Source of the DNA: Alphaproteobacteria bacterium UBA3307
GTDB lineage: Bacteria; Pseudomonadota; Alphaproteobacteria; RF32; CAG-239
Length of the DNA stretch: 26,107 nucleotides
Reading direction: 5' to 3'
Assembly (NCBI GenBank): GCA_002361365.1
Contig: DEST01000013.1
Span: 1 to 26,107 of the forward strand
Positions 1-7,842 of this stretch are shown in pieces; the stretch's first letter is position 1; every line of letters begins with the position of its first letter. Both the position numbers and the translations under genes were made by a program. The notes beneath the pieces were generated by a model that worked only from the letters and a program-made list of their open reading frames with translations, made no database searches and had not been told where the DNA came from.

Positions 1-616
1 CACTGAAAGAAGAAATGCGCACATATAAAATGTCTTCATTTTTAATTTCGTGCTTGACTGATTGGATTTTTATTTCATCACGTGTAAGAGTTACCGTAAA
101 TGGTTTTTCATTAACTCTCCGGACAGAAATTTTAACCTTTGTTCCAACCTTACCGCGCAGTTTGCTTACCACTTCATTTAAAGTTAAACCGATAACCGTT
201 TCGTCTTCAATATCGGTAATGTAATCTCCTGCTTTCAATCCGGCTTTTGCCGCAGGTGTGTCATCAATCGGGGAAATAATTTTTACGATTCCGTTTTCCA
301 TCGTAATTTCGATTCCCAGTCCGCCGAATTTGCCGCTAGTTTGTTCATTCATATATTTAAAATCCTCAGCGTTTAAATAACTGGAATGAGGGTCAAGCGC
401 CGTCAACATCCCATTCAAAGCGGATTCAATAAGTTTTTTATCGGTAAGTTCTTCTACATAAGTCGCTTTGGTTCTCTCCATTACTTCACCGAAAATATTA
501 AGCAACTCATAGGTATTGATTTGCTCCTCCTTATCTTTATTGACATCTTTGGCCTCAGCAGCAAAAACTAAAGCACAACCGGCTAAAACACACATAAATA
601 ATGATTTTTTAAACAT
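1..616 (-). CDS. ctpA: C-terminal processing protease CtpA (S41), 3' end cut by window
   Basis: Periplasmic serine protease of the S41 family, which trims or degrades envelope proteins. Only the first 205 codons lie in the window. They encode an N-terminal hydrophobic signal (MFKKSLFMCVLAGCALVFA), the N-terminal helical region with the family signature GMLTALDPHSSYL near residues 69-81, and a PDZ domain at about 95-180 containing GKFGGLGIEI and AGLKAGDYI. The Ser/Lys catalytic dyad lies beyond the window edge and is not visible. The start is ATG at 616, preceded by AAAGGA at good spacing. It sits 14 nt after the EnvC-like gene, so it is probably the last gene of gpmI-envC-ctpA. That neighbourhood is common in Alphaproteobacteria. 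The family call is firm; the substrate is unknown. Confidence 0.93.
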   Translation of the reverse strand, partial: MFKKSLFMCVLAGCALVFAAEAKDVNKDKEEQINTYELLNIFGEVMERTKATYVEELTDKKLIESALNGMLTALDPHSSYLNAEDFKYMNEQTSGKFGGLGIEITMENGIVKIISPIDDTPAAKAGLKAGDYITDIEDETVIGLTLNEVVSKLRGKVGTKVKISVRRVNEKPFTVTLTRDEIKIQSVKHEIKNEDILYVRISSFS

Positions 617-630
617 TTCTTTTTCCTTTG

Positions 631-1863
631 TTATTTAGTAGTCATCCATTCAACCGGATTAACCGGCTGATTATTCTTTCTGATTTCCATATGTAACTTG
701 TTATTGCCTCCGGCCGGCATTGTGCCGATGGGTTCTCCCGCCACCAACGTTTGTCCGACTTCGGTATTGTTTTCTTCCAAACCGCTTAAAAGCGAAGTAT
801 AGCCTTGCCCATGGTCAATAATTATTAAATTACCGAAGTTCTTAAACGGTCCGGAAAAAATCACTGTCCCCTCGTATGGAGAAATAACTTGCGCATGAGA
901 TGAAGTTTTAATATCAATACCATTGGATTCGACACCTTTAGACATCTCCTGCTTAAAACTCGTAACAATGCTGCCGCGTGCCGGACGTGCAATCCTGCCT
1001 TTTGCTTGTGCAAAATTAGTCATTGCAGCCTTAATACTGGCCGGAGATTGACTGCGCTCGGCTCGCAGTTCGTCTGCCGCCCGTTGTCGAGCCAAACGTT
1101 CTTTTTCTGCCAGTTGGCGGCGTTGTAATTCTTTCTGTTTTTCCAACTTATCAAGCAAATCGCGTAAGCTACCAGCCTGAGAGGCAAGTGCTTCCGCCTT
1201 TTTCTTGGCTTCTTTGGATTGCGATTCAATCTTAGTGAATATTTGTTTTTTCTGCTGCGACAGCTTTTTCATTTCGGCGTGTTGTTCGGAAAGAGCCTTG
1301 TTTTTGTGCTCCAAATCTTTTAAACGCATAGCAATTTCGGCTTTTTGCGAGTTAATGTCCTCAATTCCCTGTCGGATATGTTCGGCACGTTCTTTGAGGG
1401 CATGCACGCTGTTGCGAAGCAAAATACTGCTACGCATTACTTCAACCGGTGAAAGCGGTTGCGCCAAAATTGCAATAGATGGGCGTTGTGCCAAATTTTG
1501 CAAAGCTGCCAAAGTTTCCAACAACATTGTATGGTCTACATCAAATTTTGCCTCAGATTCGCTTAAATGAGCTTGTAATTTATCTAATTCATCTTGCTGA
1601 TGCTGTAATTCATCCTCGCCGTTTTGGATTTTTTTTGCTGCGGCAATCATTTTTTGATTGACGTTGCTCAGTTCATCTTTGATTTTTTTTGCCTCCGCTT
1701 CAAGTTTTTGTCGCTCTTGTTGAGCTCTTTTGGCCTCGGCTTCGGCTTTTGCCACGTCGGCAACCGAAATCGATGTTGTTGTTGCACCTGCCGACGCTGC
1801 CATAAATGGTTGCGTCCAAGCAAATATCAGCAATAAACAAGTCAAAAAGAGCTTTTGTGCCAT
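631..1863 (-). CDS. envC: EnvC-like murein hydrolase activator (coiled coil + degenerate LytM/M23)
   Basis: 410-residue periplasmic protein. Residues 1-26 form a signal peptide. Residues about 35-270 are a long Lys/Glu/Gln-rich coiled coil, broken near 120-150. Residues about 295-407 are an M23/LytM domain (GIDIKTSSHAQVISPYEG, then HGQGYTSLLSGL, then LHMEIRKNNQPVNP). Two of the metal or catalytic positions of active M23 enzymes are missing: the first His of HxGxD is Ser313 (SNGID), and the first His of HxH is Lys389 (KLH). Asp317 and His391 remain. This matches the EnvC class, which does not cut peptidoglycan but activates amidases at division. The start codon is 9 nt after the gpmI stop, with GGA upstream. 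It is cotranscribed with gpmI and ctpA. Confidence 0.9.
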   Translation of the reverse strand: MAQKLFLTCLLLIFAWTQPFMAASAGATTTSISVADVAKAEAEAKRAQQERQKLEAEAKKIKDELSNVNQKMIAAAKKIQNGEDELQHQQDELDKLQAHLSESEAKFDVDHTMLLETLAALQNLAQRPSIAILAQPLSPVEVMRSSILLRNSVHALKERAEHIRQGIEDINSQKAEIAMRLKDLEHKNKALSEQHAEMKKLSQQKKQIFTKIESQSKEAKKKAEALASQAGSLRDLLDKLEKQKELQRRQLAEKERLARQRAADELRAERSQSPASIKAAMTNFAQAKGRIARPARGSIVTSFKQEMSKGVESNGIDIKTSSHAQVISPYEGTVIFSGPFKNFGNLIIIDHGQGYTSLLSGLEENNTEVGQTLVAGEPIGTMPAGGNNKLHMEIRKNNQPVNPVEWMTTK

Positions 1864-1872
1864 TAAAGTTCC

Positions 1873-3402
1873 TTATTTTTTCAAAAGCGAATGTCCGGTC
1901 ATTTCCGGTGCCTTTTCAATTCCGAGTAAATCAAGTAAGGTCGGTGCAATATCCGCCAAACGTCCGTCAGCTAACCCTTTAACGTTTGCCGGTGCATTGT
2001 ATAAAACCGCCTGAACTTTACCGACTGTATGTGCAGTATACGGCTGACCGGTAGTTTCGTCGACCATTTTTTCGACATTTCCGTGGTCTGCCGTAACAAG
2101 CAGAACACCGTTAACTTTTTTAATAGCGCGCATTACCCGCTCCAACGATTCATCAACAGCCGCCACAGCTTTGAGCGCCGCACTCATAACTCCGGTGTGT
2201 CCGACCATATCACCATTGGCAAAGTTACAGATAATAGTATCGTACTTTTGACTTTCGATAGCTTCCACCAACTTATCTGTTACTTCATAAAGACTCATTT
2301 CCGGTTTCAAATCATAAGTTGCCACTTTCGGACTGTCGACTAAAATTCGATCTTCTCCTTCAAACATACGTTCTTCACCGCCATTAAAGAAAAATGTAAC
2401 GTGTGCATATTTTTCGGTTTCGGCAATCCGCAATTGTTTCATTTTATGATTGGCAATAATTTCGCCATATATGTTTTTGAGAGCCTCCGGTGCAAAAATG
2501 GTTTTCATAAAACGATTATGGTCTACAGAATATTCCGTCATACCGACGCTAAGTGCAAACTTGACGATTTTTTTACGGACAAAACCATCAAATTTTTCAT
2601 CGGCAAGAGCATATAAAATTTCGCGAGCACGGTCAGCCCTGAAGTTTGCCATCAATACGGCATCTCCGTCAGATGCACCGGCATAATCGCCGATAACACA
2701 CGGCACCACAAATTCGTCGGTGATATTGGCTGCATAAGATGACGATATAGCTTCTTCGGCAGTTGTATAATGTTTACCTTCAGCCGCGATTATATTGTTA
2801 TATGCCAATTCTACTCGGTCCCAACGTTTATCACGGTCCATTGCATAAAAACGGCCGGAAAGCGTTGCGAGTTTGACGTGCGGCATATCTTTAATGGATT
2901 CTGCAAATTCTGCCAAAAAGCCTTGAGCAGAAGTCGGCGGTGTGTCGCGACCGTCTAAAAAGGCGTGTACTGCAACATTGATACCGTTTTTGTTCAAAAT
3001 ATCGCATAATGCGACAATATGCGCCTGATGCGAATGTACCCCGCCGGGCGACATCAATCCCATTAAATGACAGGTTTTTCCGTTTTTTTTAAGAGTGTTA
3101 ATCAACTCTTGGACTATCGGATTTTGTTCTAAAGTGTGATTTTCTATTGCTAAATCGATTCGCGGCAAATCCTGCATTACCACTCGTCCGGCTCCTAAAT
3201 TTGTGTGCCCGACTTCTGAGTTACCCATTTGCCCTTTAGGTAAGCCGACATCTAAACCCGAAGTTTCAATAAATGAGTGTGGGCAAGTGCCTAAAAGATA
3301 ATGCCAATTTGGCGTTTCACCATTTTCAATGGCATTATCCGGAGTTGTTTTTTCTCTGTATCCCCAGCCGTCCAAAATAAGTAACATAACCGGTTTTTGC
3401 AT
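1873..3402 (-). CDS. gpmI: 2,3-bisphosphoglycerate-independent phosphoglycerate mutase
   Basis: 509 residues, the usual length of iPGM, which interconverts 3- and 2-phosphoglycerate in glycolysis and gluconeogenesis using two metal ions and a phosphoserine intermediate. Visible motifs are LILDGWGYRE at 8-17 (metal-binding Asp11), GQMGNSEVGHTNLGAGR with the nucleophile Ser62, GGVHSHQAH in the transferase domain, FLDGRDTPP, and VTADHGNVEKM with TAHT in the C-terminal phosphatase-like part. The ATG at 3402 is preceded by GGAAGGA. It is the first gene of the minus-strand operon and is divergent from the porin gene across 189 nt. Confidence 0.98.
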   Translation of the reverse strand: MQKPVMLLILDGWGYREKTTPDNAIENGETPNWHYLLGTCPHSFIETSGLDVGLPKGQMGNSEVGHTNLGAGRVVMQDLPRIDLAIENHTLEQNPIVQELINTLKKNGKTCHLMGLMSPGGVHSHQAHIVALCDILNKNGINVAVHAFLDGRDTPPTSAQGFLAEFAESIKDMPHVKLATLSGRFYAMDRDKRWDRVELAYNNIIAAEGKHYTTAEEAISSSYAANITDEFVVPCVIGDYAGASDGDAVLMANFRADRAREILYALADEKFDGFVRKKIVKFALSVGMTEYSVDHNRFMKTIFAPEALKNIYGEIIANHKMKQLRIAETEKYAHVTFFFNGGEERMFEGEDRILVDSPKVATYDLKPEMSLYEVTDKLVEAIESQKYDTIICNFANGDMVGHTGVMSAALKAVAAVDESLERVMRAIKKVNGVLLVTADHGNVEKMVDETTGQPYTAHTVGKVQAVLYNAPANVKGLADGRLADIAPTLLDLLGIEKAPEMTGHSLLKK

Positions 3403-3448
3403 AATTTTTCCTTCCCTTCAAAATTCTGCCTTTTCAAAATTATTTCAC

Positions 3449-3454
3449 ATTATA
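3449..3454 (-). promoter_or_regulatory. -10 element for the gpmI operon (tentative)
   Basis: On the minus strand a perfect TATAAT lies about 45 nt upstream of the gpmI ATG, in a very AT-rich stretch. No convincing -35 box is found 16-18 nt further upstream, so only the -10 is annotated. Confidence 0.4.
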
Positions 3455-3537
3455 TATAATAAAATAAATTTTAAAAGCACTAATTTGCATTTTATAAACA
3501 GACTTATTGCAAACAAGAGGGAAAATCAAGAATTATG

Positions 3538-3566
3538 TTGACATATTAGGCATCTGTTCATAAATT
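3538..3566 (+). promoter_or_regulatory. Sigma70-type promoter for the porin operon
   Basis: Perfect TTGACA at 3538-3543, a 17-nt spacer, then TAAATT (4 of 6 matches) at 3561-3566. The predicted start of transcription is near 3573, giving a leader under 20 nt before the AGGAAG ribosome-binding site at 3581-3586. A 6-bp inverted repeat (TTTGCA at 3484-3489, TGCAAA at 3508-3513) lies just upstream and could be a regulator site; that is speculative. Confidence 0.65.
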
Positions 3567-3591
3567 AAAACAAAAGAATAAGGAAGAAAAA

Positions 3592-4716
3592 ATGAAAAAG
3601 TATTGGTTAACGATGTTGCTGTGCGGGGTTTCCGGCGTGGCTGAAAGTGCGGAATTTTTATATGATTACGGCGTTACTGCAATCGGTTTTTACGGATATT
3701 CGGAATATGCCGATTCCTATAGGCAAAGATATAAACATAATCATACACCTGTCGCAGCGGAACTAACGACTTCTGTTGGATATCGCTTTGAAAATGCAGA
3801 TGAAATGACGCTCGGTGCGGAGGCTCAAATTGCCGATGGTAAAGAGGTGGAAGATTATAACCACGGAGAGTGGGGAGAAAATCTTTATATAACATACAAT
3901 TCAGATAAATACGGCGAGTTGACAGTCGGACAGGTGTATGGCGCTGCGTATCAGATGGCCGTAGGAGCACCGTCAGTCGGGGTTTTTAGAGTAAATAACT
4001 CTCCAATTACGGATTTTATTGCCAACCCCAATTGGCAACGCCATAGCCGTGTTGCTTCATATCGTACGCTTAATTCCACCTTTTTGAATACCGATGCCGA
4101 TGCCCCGAAAATAAGTTATACATCGCCGATGTTTTATAATACAAAACTGGCATTTTCCTATACTCCTGACAGTTATTCTCAAGCGGGTTTAATTAACAAA
4201 CACAGTCGTTATGATAATCGTTCCTCATATTCTGTCGGGGTGTATAATGATTTTGATTTGGATTATGCTGAAGTTGAAAGTTCGCTTGGCTATGCATATA
4301 ATCGTAAGAACAATCAGGAAGTATCTGCCGGTATAAGTATTTATCGCAAAGGATGGACTTTGGGAGGCTCTTATCGCAAAAGTTGGACCGATTCGCACGA
4401 TTATGACCTGAATTTACGTAAAGCGAATTCAACTTATATGCCTCAGTATTTTGATGGCTATCGGGACGGACAAGCTTTTAATGTCGGTTTAAGTTATGAA
4501 ATCGGGCCGTTTAAAACCGGACTGACATATTTTGCCGCTTATGCTGATAGAACAGACAACAAAGATAAAATCATTACTTGGGCTAACCGTTTTGCATTCA
4601 ATAAGTATATTGCTGTGTATTTGAGCGGTGCATACGCTGAATATAAGGGTAACGGCGATATTAAAGACAATAATCGCGGATATGCGGGGATTATCGGATT
4701 GGAATTGAGCTATTAA
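3592..4716 (+). CDS. Outer-membrane porin-like beta-barrel protein
   Basis: 374 residues. The N-terminus is a Sec signal peptide (MKKYWLTMLLCGVSGVAESA), with cleavage probably after position 20. The mature protein has alternating short amphipathic strands rich in Tyr, Gly and Asn, for example LTVGQVYGAAYQMAVG, PKISYTSPMFYNTKLAFSYT and FNVGLSYEIGPFKTGLTYF. It ends in GLELSY, with the terminal aromatic residue typical of proteins inserted by BamA. Length and pattern fit the general gram-negative porin family of Alphaproteobacteria, which form trimeric diffusion pores. It has its own promoter and AGGAAG 5 nt from ATG, and is followed 12 nt later by a response-regulator gene. Substrate preference cannot be read from the sequence. 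Confidence 0.8.
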   Translation: MKKYWLTMLLCGVSGVAESAEFLYDYGVTAIGFYGYSEYADSYRQRYKHNHTPVAAELTTSVGYRFENADEMTLGAEAQIADGKEVEDYNHGEWGENLYITYNSDKYGELTVGQVYGAAYQMAVGAPSVGVFRVNNSPITDFIANPNWQRHSRVASYRTLNSTFLNTDADAPKISYTSPMFYNTKLAFSYTPDSYSQAGLINKHSRYDNRSSYSVGVYNDFDLDYAEVESSLGYAYNRKNNQEVSAGISIYRKGWTLGGSYRKSWTDSHDYDLNLRKANSTYMPQYFDGYRDGQAFNVGLSYEIGPFKTGLTYFAAYADRTDNKDKIITWANRFAFNKYIAVYLSGAYAEYKGNGDIKDNNRGYAGIIGLELSY

Positions 4717-4728
4717 AGGACTGCAACA

Positions 4729-5334
4729 GTGAAAATTCGGCTGATTTCGGATAATACAGATTTTTTAGAAGATTTGATTGCTCAGTTGACAAGATATGTC
4801 GATGACTTTTTGTTGGCGGAAAATCAGCCTGATGTGGTTGTGGTTGATGAAAATGTGTCAATGGTATTGCAAATACGCGCTTCTTTACCGACAGTGCCGA
4901 TAATCTTACTGACTTCTGAAAATGTGTTGCAGACTGACTGTTTGAATTTGGTGTTGCATAAACCGTTTTTGTTGCGAGATTTTATAGATATTATTCGCTC
5001 AGCTAACAATCGGTTGGATAATTCGGTTGAAGGAGAGTTGATTTTTAATCAATACAAATTGCAGCCTACAGCACGAAAAATCACTAATTTACAGACAAAT
5101 GCGGAAATTAAACTGACGGAAAAAGAAGTAGATATTTTGAAATATTTGCATAAATCACCGAACCAATTTGTCAGTAAAAATGATTTACAAGTCAATGTTT
5201 GGCGCTATAATGAAGAAGTAAGTACTCATACAGTAGAAACACATATCTATCGATTACGCCAAAAATTAGAAAATGTGGGAGCTCAACAACTGATTACAAC
5301 CGACAACGGTAAGTATAAATTAAATACGGAATAA
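4729..5334 (+). CDS. OmpR/PhoB-type response regulator with shortened receiver
   Basis: 201 residues, starting at GTG with AAGGA 8 nt upstream; the SD overlaps the end of the porin gene. Residues 1-92 are a receiver: Asp8 (only one of the usual acidic pair, in LISDNTDF), probable phosphoacceptor Asp40 (VVVVDE), Thr62 (ILLTSE) and Lys78 (LHKPF). It is about 25-30 residues shorter than usual: the second helix between strands 2 and 3 is almost absent and the alpha4 region is abbreviated. Residues about 103-199 are a winged helix DNA-binding domain (LTEKEVDILKYL, then THTVETHIYRLRQKLENVG, then TTDNGKYKL). No histidine kinase is nearby. Its position directly behind the porin suggests autoregulation of the operon or control of outer-membrane composition, which is inference. 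Confidence 0.85.
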   Translation: MKIRLISDNTDFLEDLIAQLTRYVDDFLLAENQPDVVVVDENVSMVLQIRASLPTVPIILLTSENVLQTDCLNLVLHKPFLLRDFIDIIRSANNRLDNSVEGELIFNQYKLQPTARKITNLQTNAEIKLTEKEVDILKYLHKSPNQFVSKNDLQVNVWRYNEEVSTHTVETHIYRLRQKLENVGAQQLITTDNGKYKLNTE

Positions 5335-5339
5335 ATATT

Positions 5340-6098
5340 ATGCCTCAGTTGACGATGAAAAAGAAATCTTCAATAAAAATGAATGTATCGCAAATTTTAA
5401 GCGAAACCGGTCATTATATTGCAGCAAATCCTATGTTTGTTTTATGCGTATGCGTTGTTAATATGGTGTATATGCTGGTTCTAAAAGCCATTCCTGACGG
5501 GGTGCAAAATCCGTTGTTTGTAATATGGATTATCACCTATTATCTTTTTTGGTGCTTTTTCTATCGTTACTACTATGGTCTTAAGCCGTATTTTTTGAGT
5601 AGTGCCATGCTCGGCAGTTTAACGCCTTCAACCAAAGCCTTATTTTTGTTGGCGTTATTGATGTGCAGTGTAGCTTTTTTGCCGATGTTGCCACTGTTTT
5701 GGGGAGATACCGAAACCTATAACATCATATATAATCGCTATTTATTGCCAATCAGCCGTGATGGGGTTATACATTTTTCCGGTCCGGTTTTAATCTGTGT
5801 ATATACTCTGATGGTGCTGATTGCACCTCCGCTGATTTGTAAACCGTATTTGGCATGGATTTCCTCTTTACGCAAACAAAATGCTTCTTTTCGTAAAGTA
5901 GGCGACAAAACCAAAGGCAATTATTTACAATTTGTGATAATTTCAGCACTTTTGCTGTTTCCGGAAGCATTGGCATCAGAAATTGATGCATACTTTAATT
6001 TGCGCAATTGGTTGGACTATACAGTAAGTACACTTATCTTTATTTATACCAATATTATTTTTGCAAAAATATATGACTTTTTTTATTTGAAACATTGA
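5340..6098 (+). CDS. Six-helix membrane protein of unknown function
   Basis: 252 residues; I do not recognise the family. Hydrophobic segments lie at about 32-51, 59-79, 100-121, 148-170, 194-211 and 228-247, so about six inner-membrane helices. The N-terminal tail is Lys-rich (MKKKSSIKM), favouring a cytoplasmic N-terminus. Segment 59-79 is unusually aromatic (ITYYLFWCFFYRYYYG). It starts 5 nt after the response-regulator stop and so is cotranscribed with it and the porin. A weak GGA lies about 8 nt before the ATG; the second ATG (codon 6) has no better site. It ends 4 nt from the convergent ddl stop with no visible terminator between them. A sensory or transport-accessory role next to an orphan regulator is possible but not supported by a motif. 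Confidence 0.75.
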   Translation: MPQLTMKKKSSIKMNVSQILSETGHYIAANPMFVLCVCVVNMVYMLVLKAIPDGVQNPLFVIWIITYYLFWCFFYRYYYGLKPYFLSSAMLGSLTPSTKALFLLALLMCSVAFLPMLPLFWGDTETYNIIYNRYLLPISRDGVIHFSGPVLICVYTLMVLIAPPLICKPYLAWISSLRKQNASFRKVGDKTKGNYLQFVIISALLLFPEALASEIDAYFNLRNWLDYTVSTLIFIYTNIIFAKIYDFFYLKH

Positions 6099-6102
6099 TT
6101 CT

Positions 6103-7011
6103 TCAGCGTTGCCGACAGGTTGCATTTTCCACCAGTTTGGCGCATAAGTCTGCATACGATATACCGATATATTTAGCTTGCTCCGGCACCAAAGACAATG
6201 AGGTCATTCCCGGATTGGTGTTGATTTCCAAAAACACAACGCCGTCTGTCGGATTATAGCGGAAGTCGCAGCGCGAAACCGTGCGGCATCCCAATGCATT
6301 ATGTACAATTTCGGCATAACGGCAGCAGGTGGCGGCAACATCTGCACCTATTTTTGCCGGCAGAATATGTTGCGTGAAACCGGCGGTATATTTTGCTTCA
6401 TAATCATAAAAATCATTCTTGGCTTTCAGCTCTGTCACAACATGAGCCTTACCGTCAAAACAGGCGCATGTAAGCTCGTGCCCCTCAATATATTGCTCAA
6501 TCAAAACTTCGGTCGCTTCGTCGGGATAGCTGACTTGTGTGCTATCAGCGGCATTGCGGATAATGAATACACCGACGCTGGAACCGTCGGCAACCGGCTT
6601 AATAACATACGGATACGGAATTGCGGTACCGTTTTTCTTATATTCCGCATAAGTTGTTTTTTCACCTATGGCAACCTTTACGCCGCAGTGCTTGGCAATC
6701 AGTTTGCACAAATGCTTGTTCATACCGATGGAGGAAGCATTTAATCCGGAATGAGTATAAGGAATACCGAGCATATCAAGCAAACCCTGAATTTCGCCGT
6801 CCTCACCCCAGTTGCCGTAAAGTCCGTTATAAACAACATCAGGCTTTTCATTGCGCAAGACGTCAAGCAAATGCCATACATCGGTCAAGTCGTGCTCAAT
6901 TACGATATATCCTTTACTTTTAAGCGCTGCACAGATGTCATCTTTTGATGAAACACTGACATCACGCTCGGCCGAAAATCCGCCGTAAAGCAATAAAACT
7001 TTTTTTGCCAT
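6103..7011 (-). CDS. ddl: D-alanine--D-alanine ligase
   Basis: 302-residue ATP-grasp ligase making D-Ala-D-Ala for peptidoglycan precursors in the cytoplasm. Motifs are LLYGGFSAERDVSVSS (Glu15 binds the first D-Ala), GEDGEIQGLLDMLGIPYTHSG, the ATP-grasp segment YVIKPVADGSSVGV at about 135-148, the omega-loop region DFYDYEAKYTAG, RCDFRY at about 247-252 and the metal-binding end FLEINTNPGMTSLSLVPEQA (Glu262, Asn264). The length matches DdlB (about 306). The usual L-H-G before GEDG reads L-Y-G here. AAAGGA precedes the ATG. It is monocistronic here, away from the division and cell-wall cluster where ddlB often sits, and is divergent from the DUF3108-like gene. Confidence 0.96.
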   Translation of the reverse strand: MAKKVLLLYGGFSAERDVSVSSKDDICAALKSKGYIVIEHDLTDVWHLLDVLRNEKPDVVYNGLYGNWGEDGEIQGLLDMLGIPYTHSGLNASSIGMNKHLCKLIAKHCGVKVAIGEKTTYAEYKKNGTAIPYPYVIKPVADGSSVGVFIIRNAADSTQVSYPDEATEVLIEQYIEGHELTCACFDGKAHVVTELKAKNDFYDYEAKYTAGFTQHILPAKIGADVAATCCRYAEIVHNALGCRTVSRCDFRYNPTDGVVFLEINTNPGMTSLSLVPEQAKYIGISYADLCAKLVENATCRQR

Positions 7012-7080
7012 AATTTTTTCCTTTATTATCTGAAATTTTCTGTTATGTTAAGGTAAATTGTTTAATGTTTGGCTAAAGAA

Positions 7081-7842
7081 ATGAAAAGTACTTGGTTTTT
7101 TTTATCGTTTTTATTGGCGGCAGCAAGGGCTGACGCAATAGAGGTTACACAAAATATGCGGACTGCTATCGGGGTTTTTGATGCTTGCACTCAGTCGCTG
7201 ACCTATAAATTTGACGGTAATAAATACGATATGAAAACACAGCTGACTACAACAGGCACATTCGGAAAATTATATCCGTTTACCGGAATTTATCATGCCT
7301 ACGGAACGTATGATAAGGATAAGTTTAGGCCGGCAGATTACGGCTACGAGGTGCAGTCACGCTATCATCATCGCACCAAGCGGATAACCTATAAAGACGG
7401 GGTGCCGCAGACACGTATAAAAACTCGCGAAGACCGTGTGGTCGAGGAACCGGCTTTGGTAGAACTCGACCGATTGGACGATTCAATAGATTTATTGTCA
7501 TTATTCGGAGTTTTGACCGAGCAGATAATTCGCAGTGACACCTGCGATATGCATCGTTATTCATTCAACGGTAAAAAGTATTCGCTATCCACAATGAAAA
7601 CTGTTGGTCACGAGGAAATTCAAACCCCTTATTTTTCCGGAAAAGCACTGAAATGCGAATATATGCTGGAGATTCAAAAAGGCGCCTCCGCCGGATTTTT
7701 ACTCAATCAGAAAATGCCGATTTATTTGTGGATTTTACGGGATAAAACCGCTAATGCTCCGTTTATTGCCAAAGTGGAGGCGGAAAAAACGCCGTTCGGA
7801 AAATTGGAATCATATACAACATCAATAGAGGTAAAAAAATAA
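7081..7842 (+). CDS. Secreted DUF3108-like protein
   Basis: Probably 253 residues from ATG 7081, giving a clean signal peptide (MKSTWFFLSFLLAAARADA). A TTG at 7069 would add four residues (MAKE); neither start has a strong ribosome-binding site, so the choice is tentative. The mature part is beta-rich, with FDACTQSLTYKFDGNKYDMK near the start, GKLYPFTGIYHAYGTYD, two cysteines (C158 and C190 counted from ATG 7081), and a C-terminal section with MPIYLWILRDK and IAKVEAEKTPFGKLESY. This pattern fits the DUF3108 family of periplasmic proteins seen in alphaproteobacteria, but I assign it from general resemblance only. Its stop codon overlaps the next ATG (TAATG), so it is translationally coupled to the U32 gene. 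Confidence 0.75.
   Translation: MKSTWFFLSFLLAAARADAIEVTQNMRTAIGVFDACTQSLTYKFDGNKYDMKTQLTTTGTFGKLYPFTGIYHAYGTYDKDKFRPADYGYEVQSRYHHRTKRITYKDGVPQTRIKTREDRVVEEPALVELDRLDDSIDLLSLFGVLTEQIIRSDTCDMHRYSFNGKKYSLSTMKTVGHEEIQTPYFSGKALKCEYMLEIQKGASAGFLLNQKMPIYLWILRDKTANAPFIAKVEAEKTPFGKLESYTTSIEVKK

Noticed and set aside
1205..1836. Several plus-strand open frames across the envC coiled-coil region
   Set aside because: They are antisense shadows of the Lys/Glu-rich coding sequence, Cys/Phe-rich with no ribosome-binding sites.
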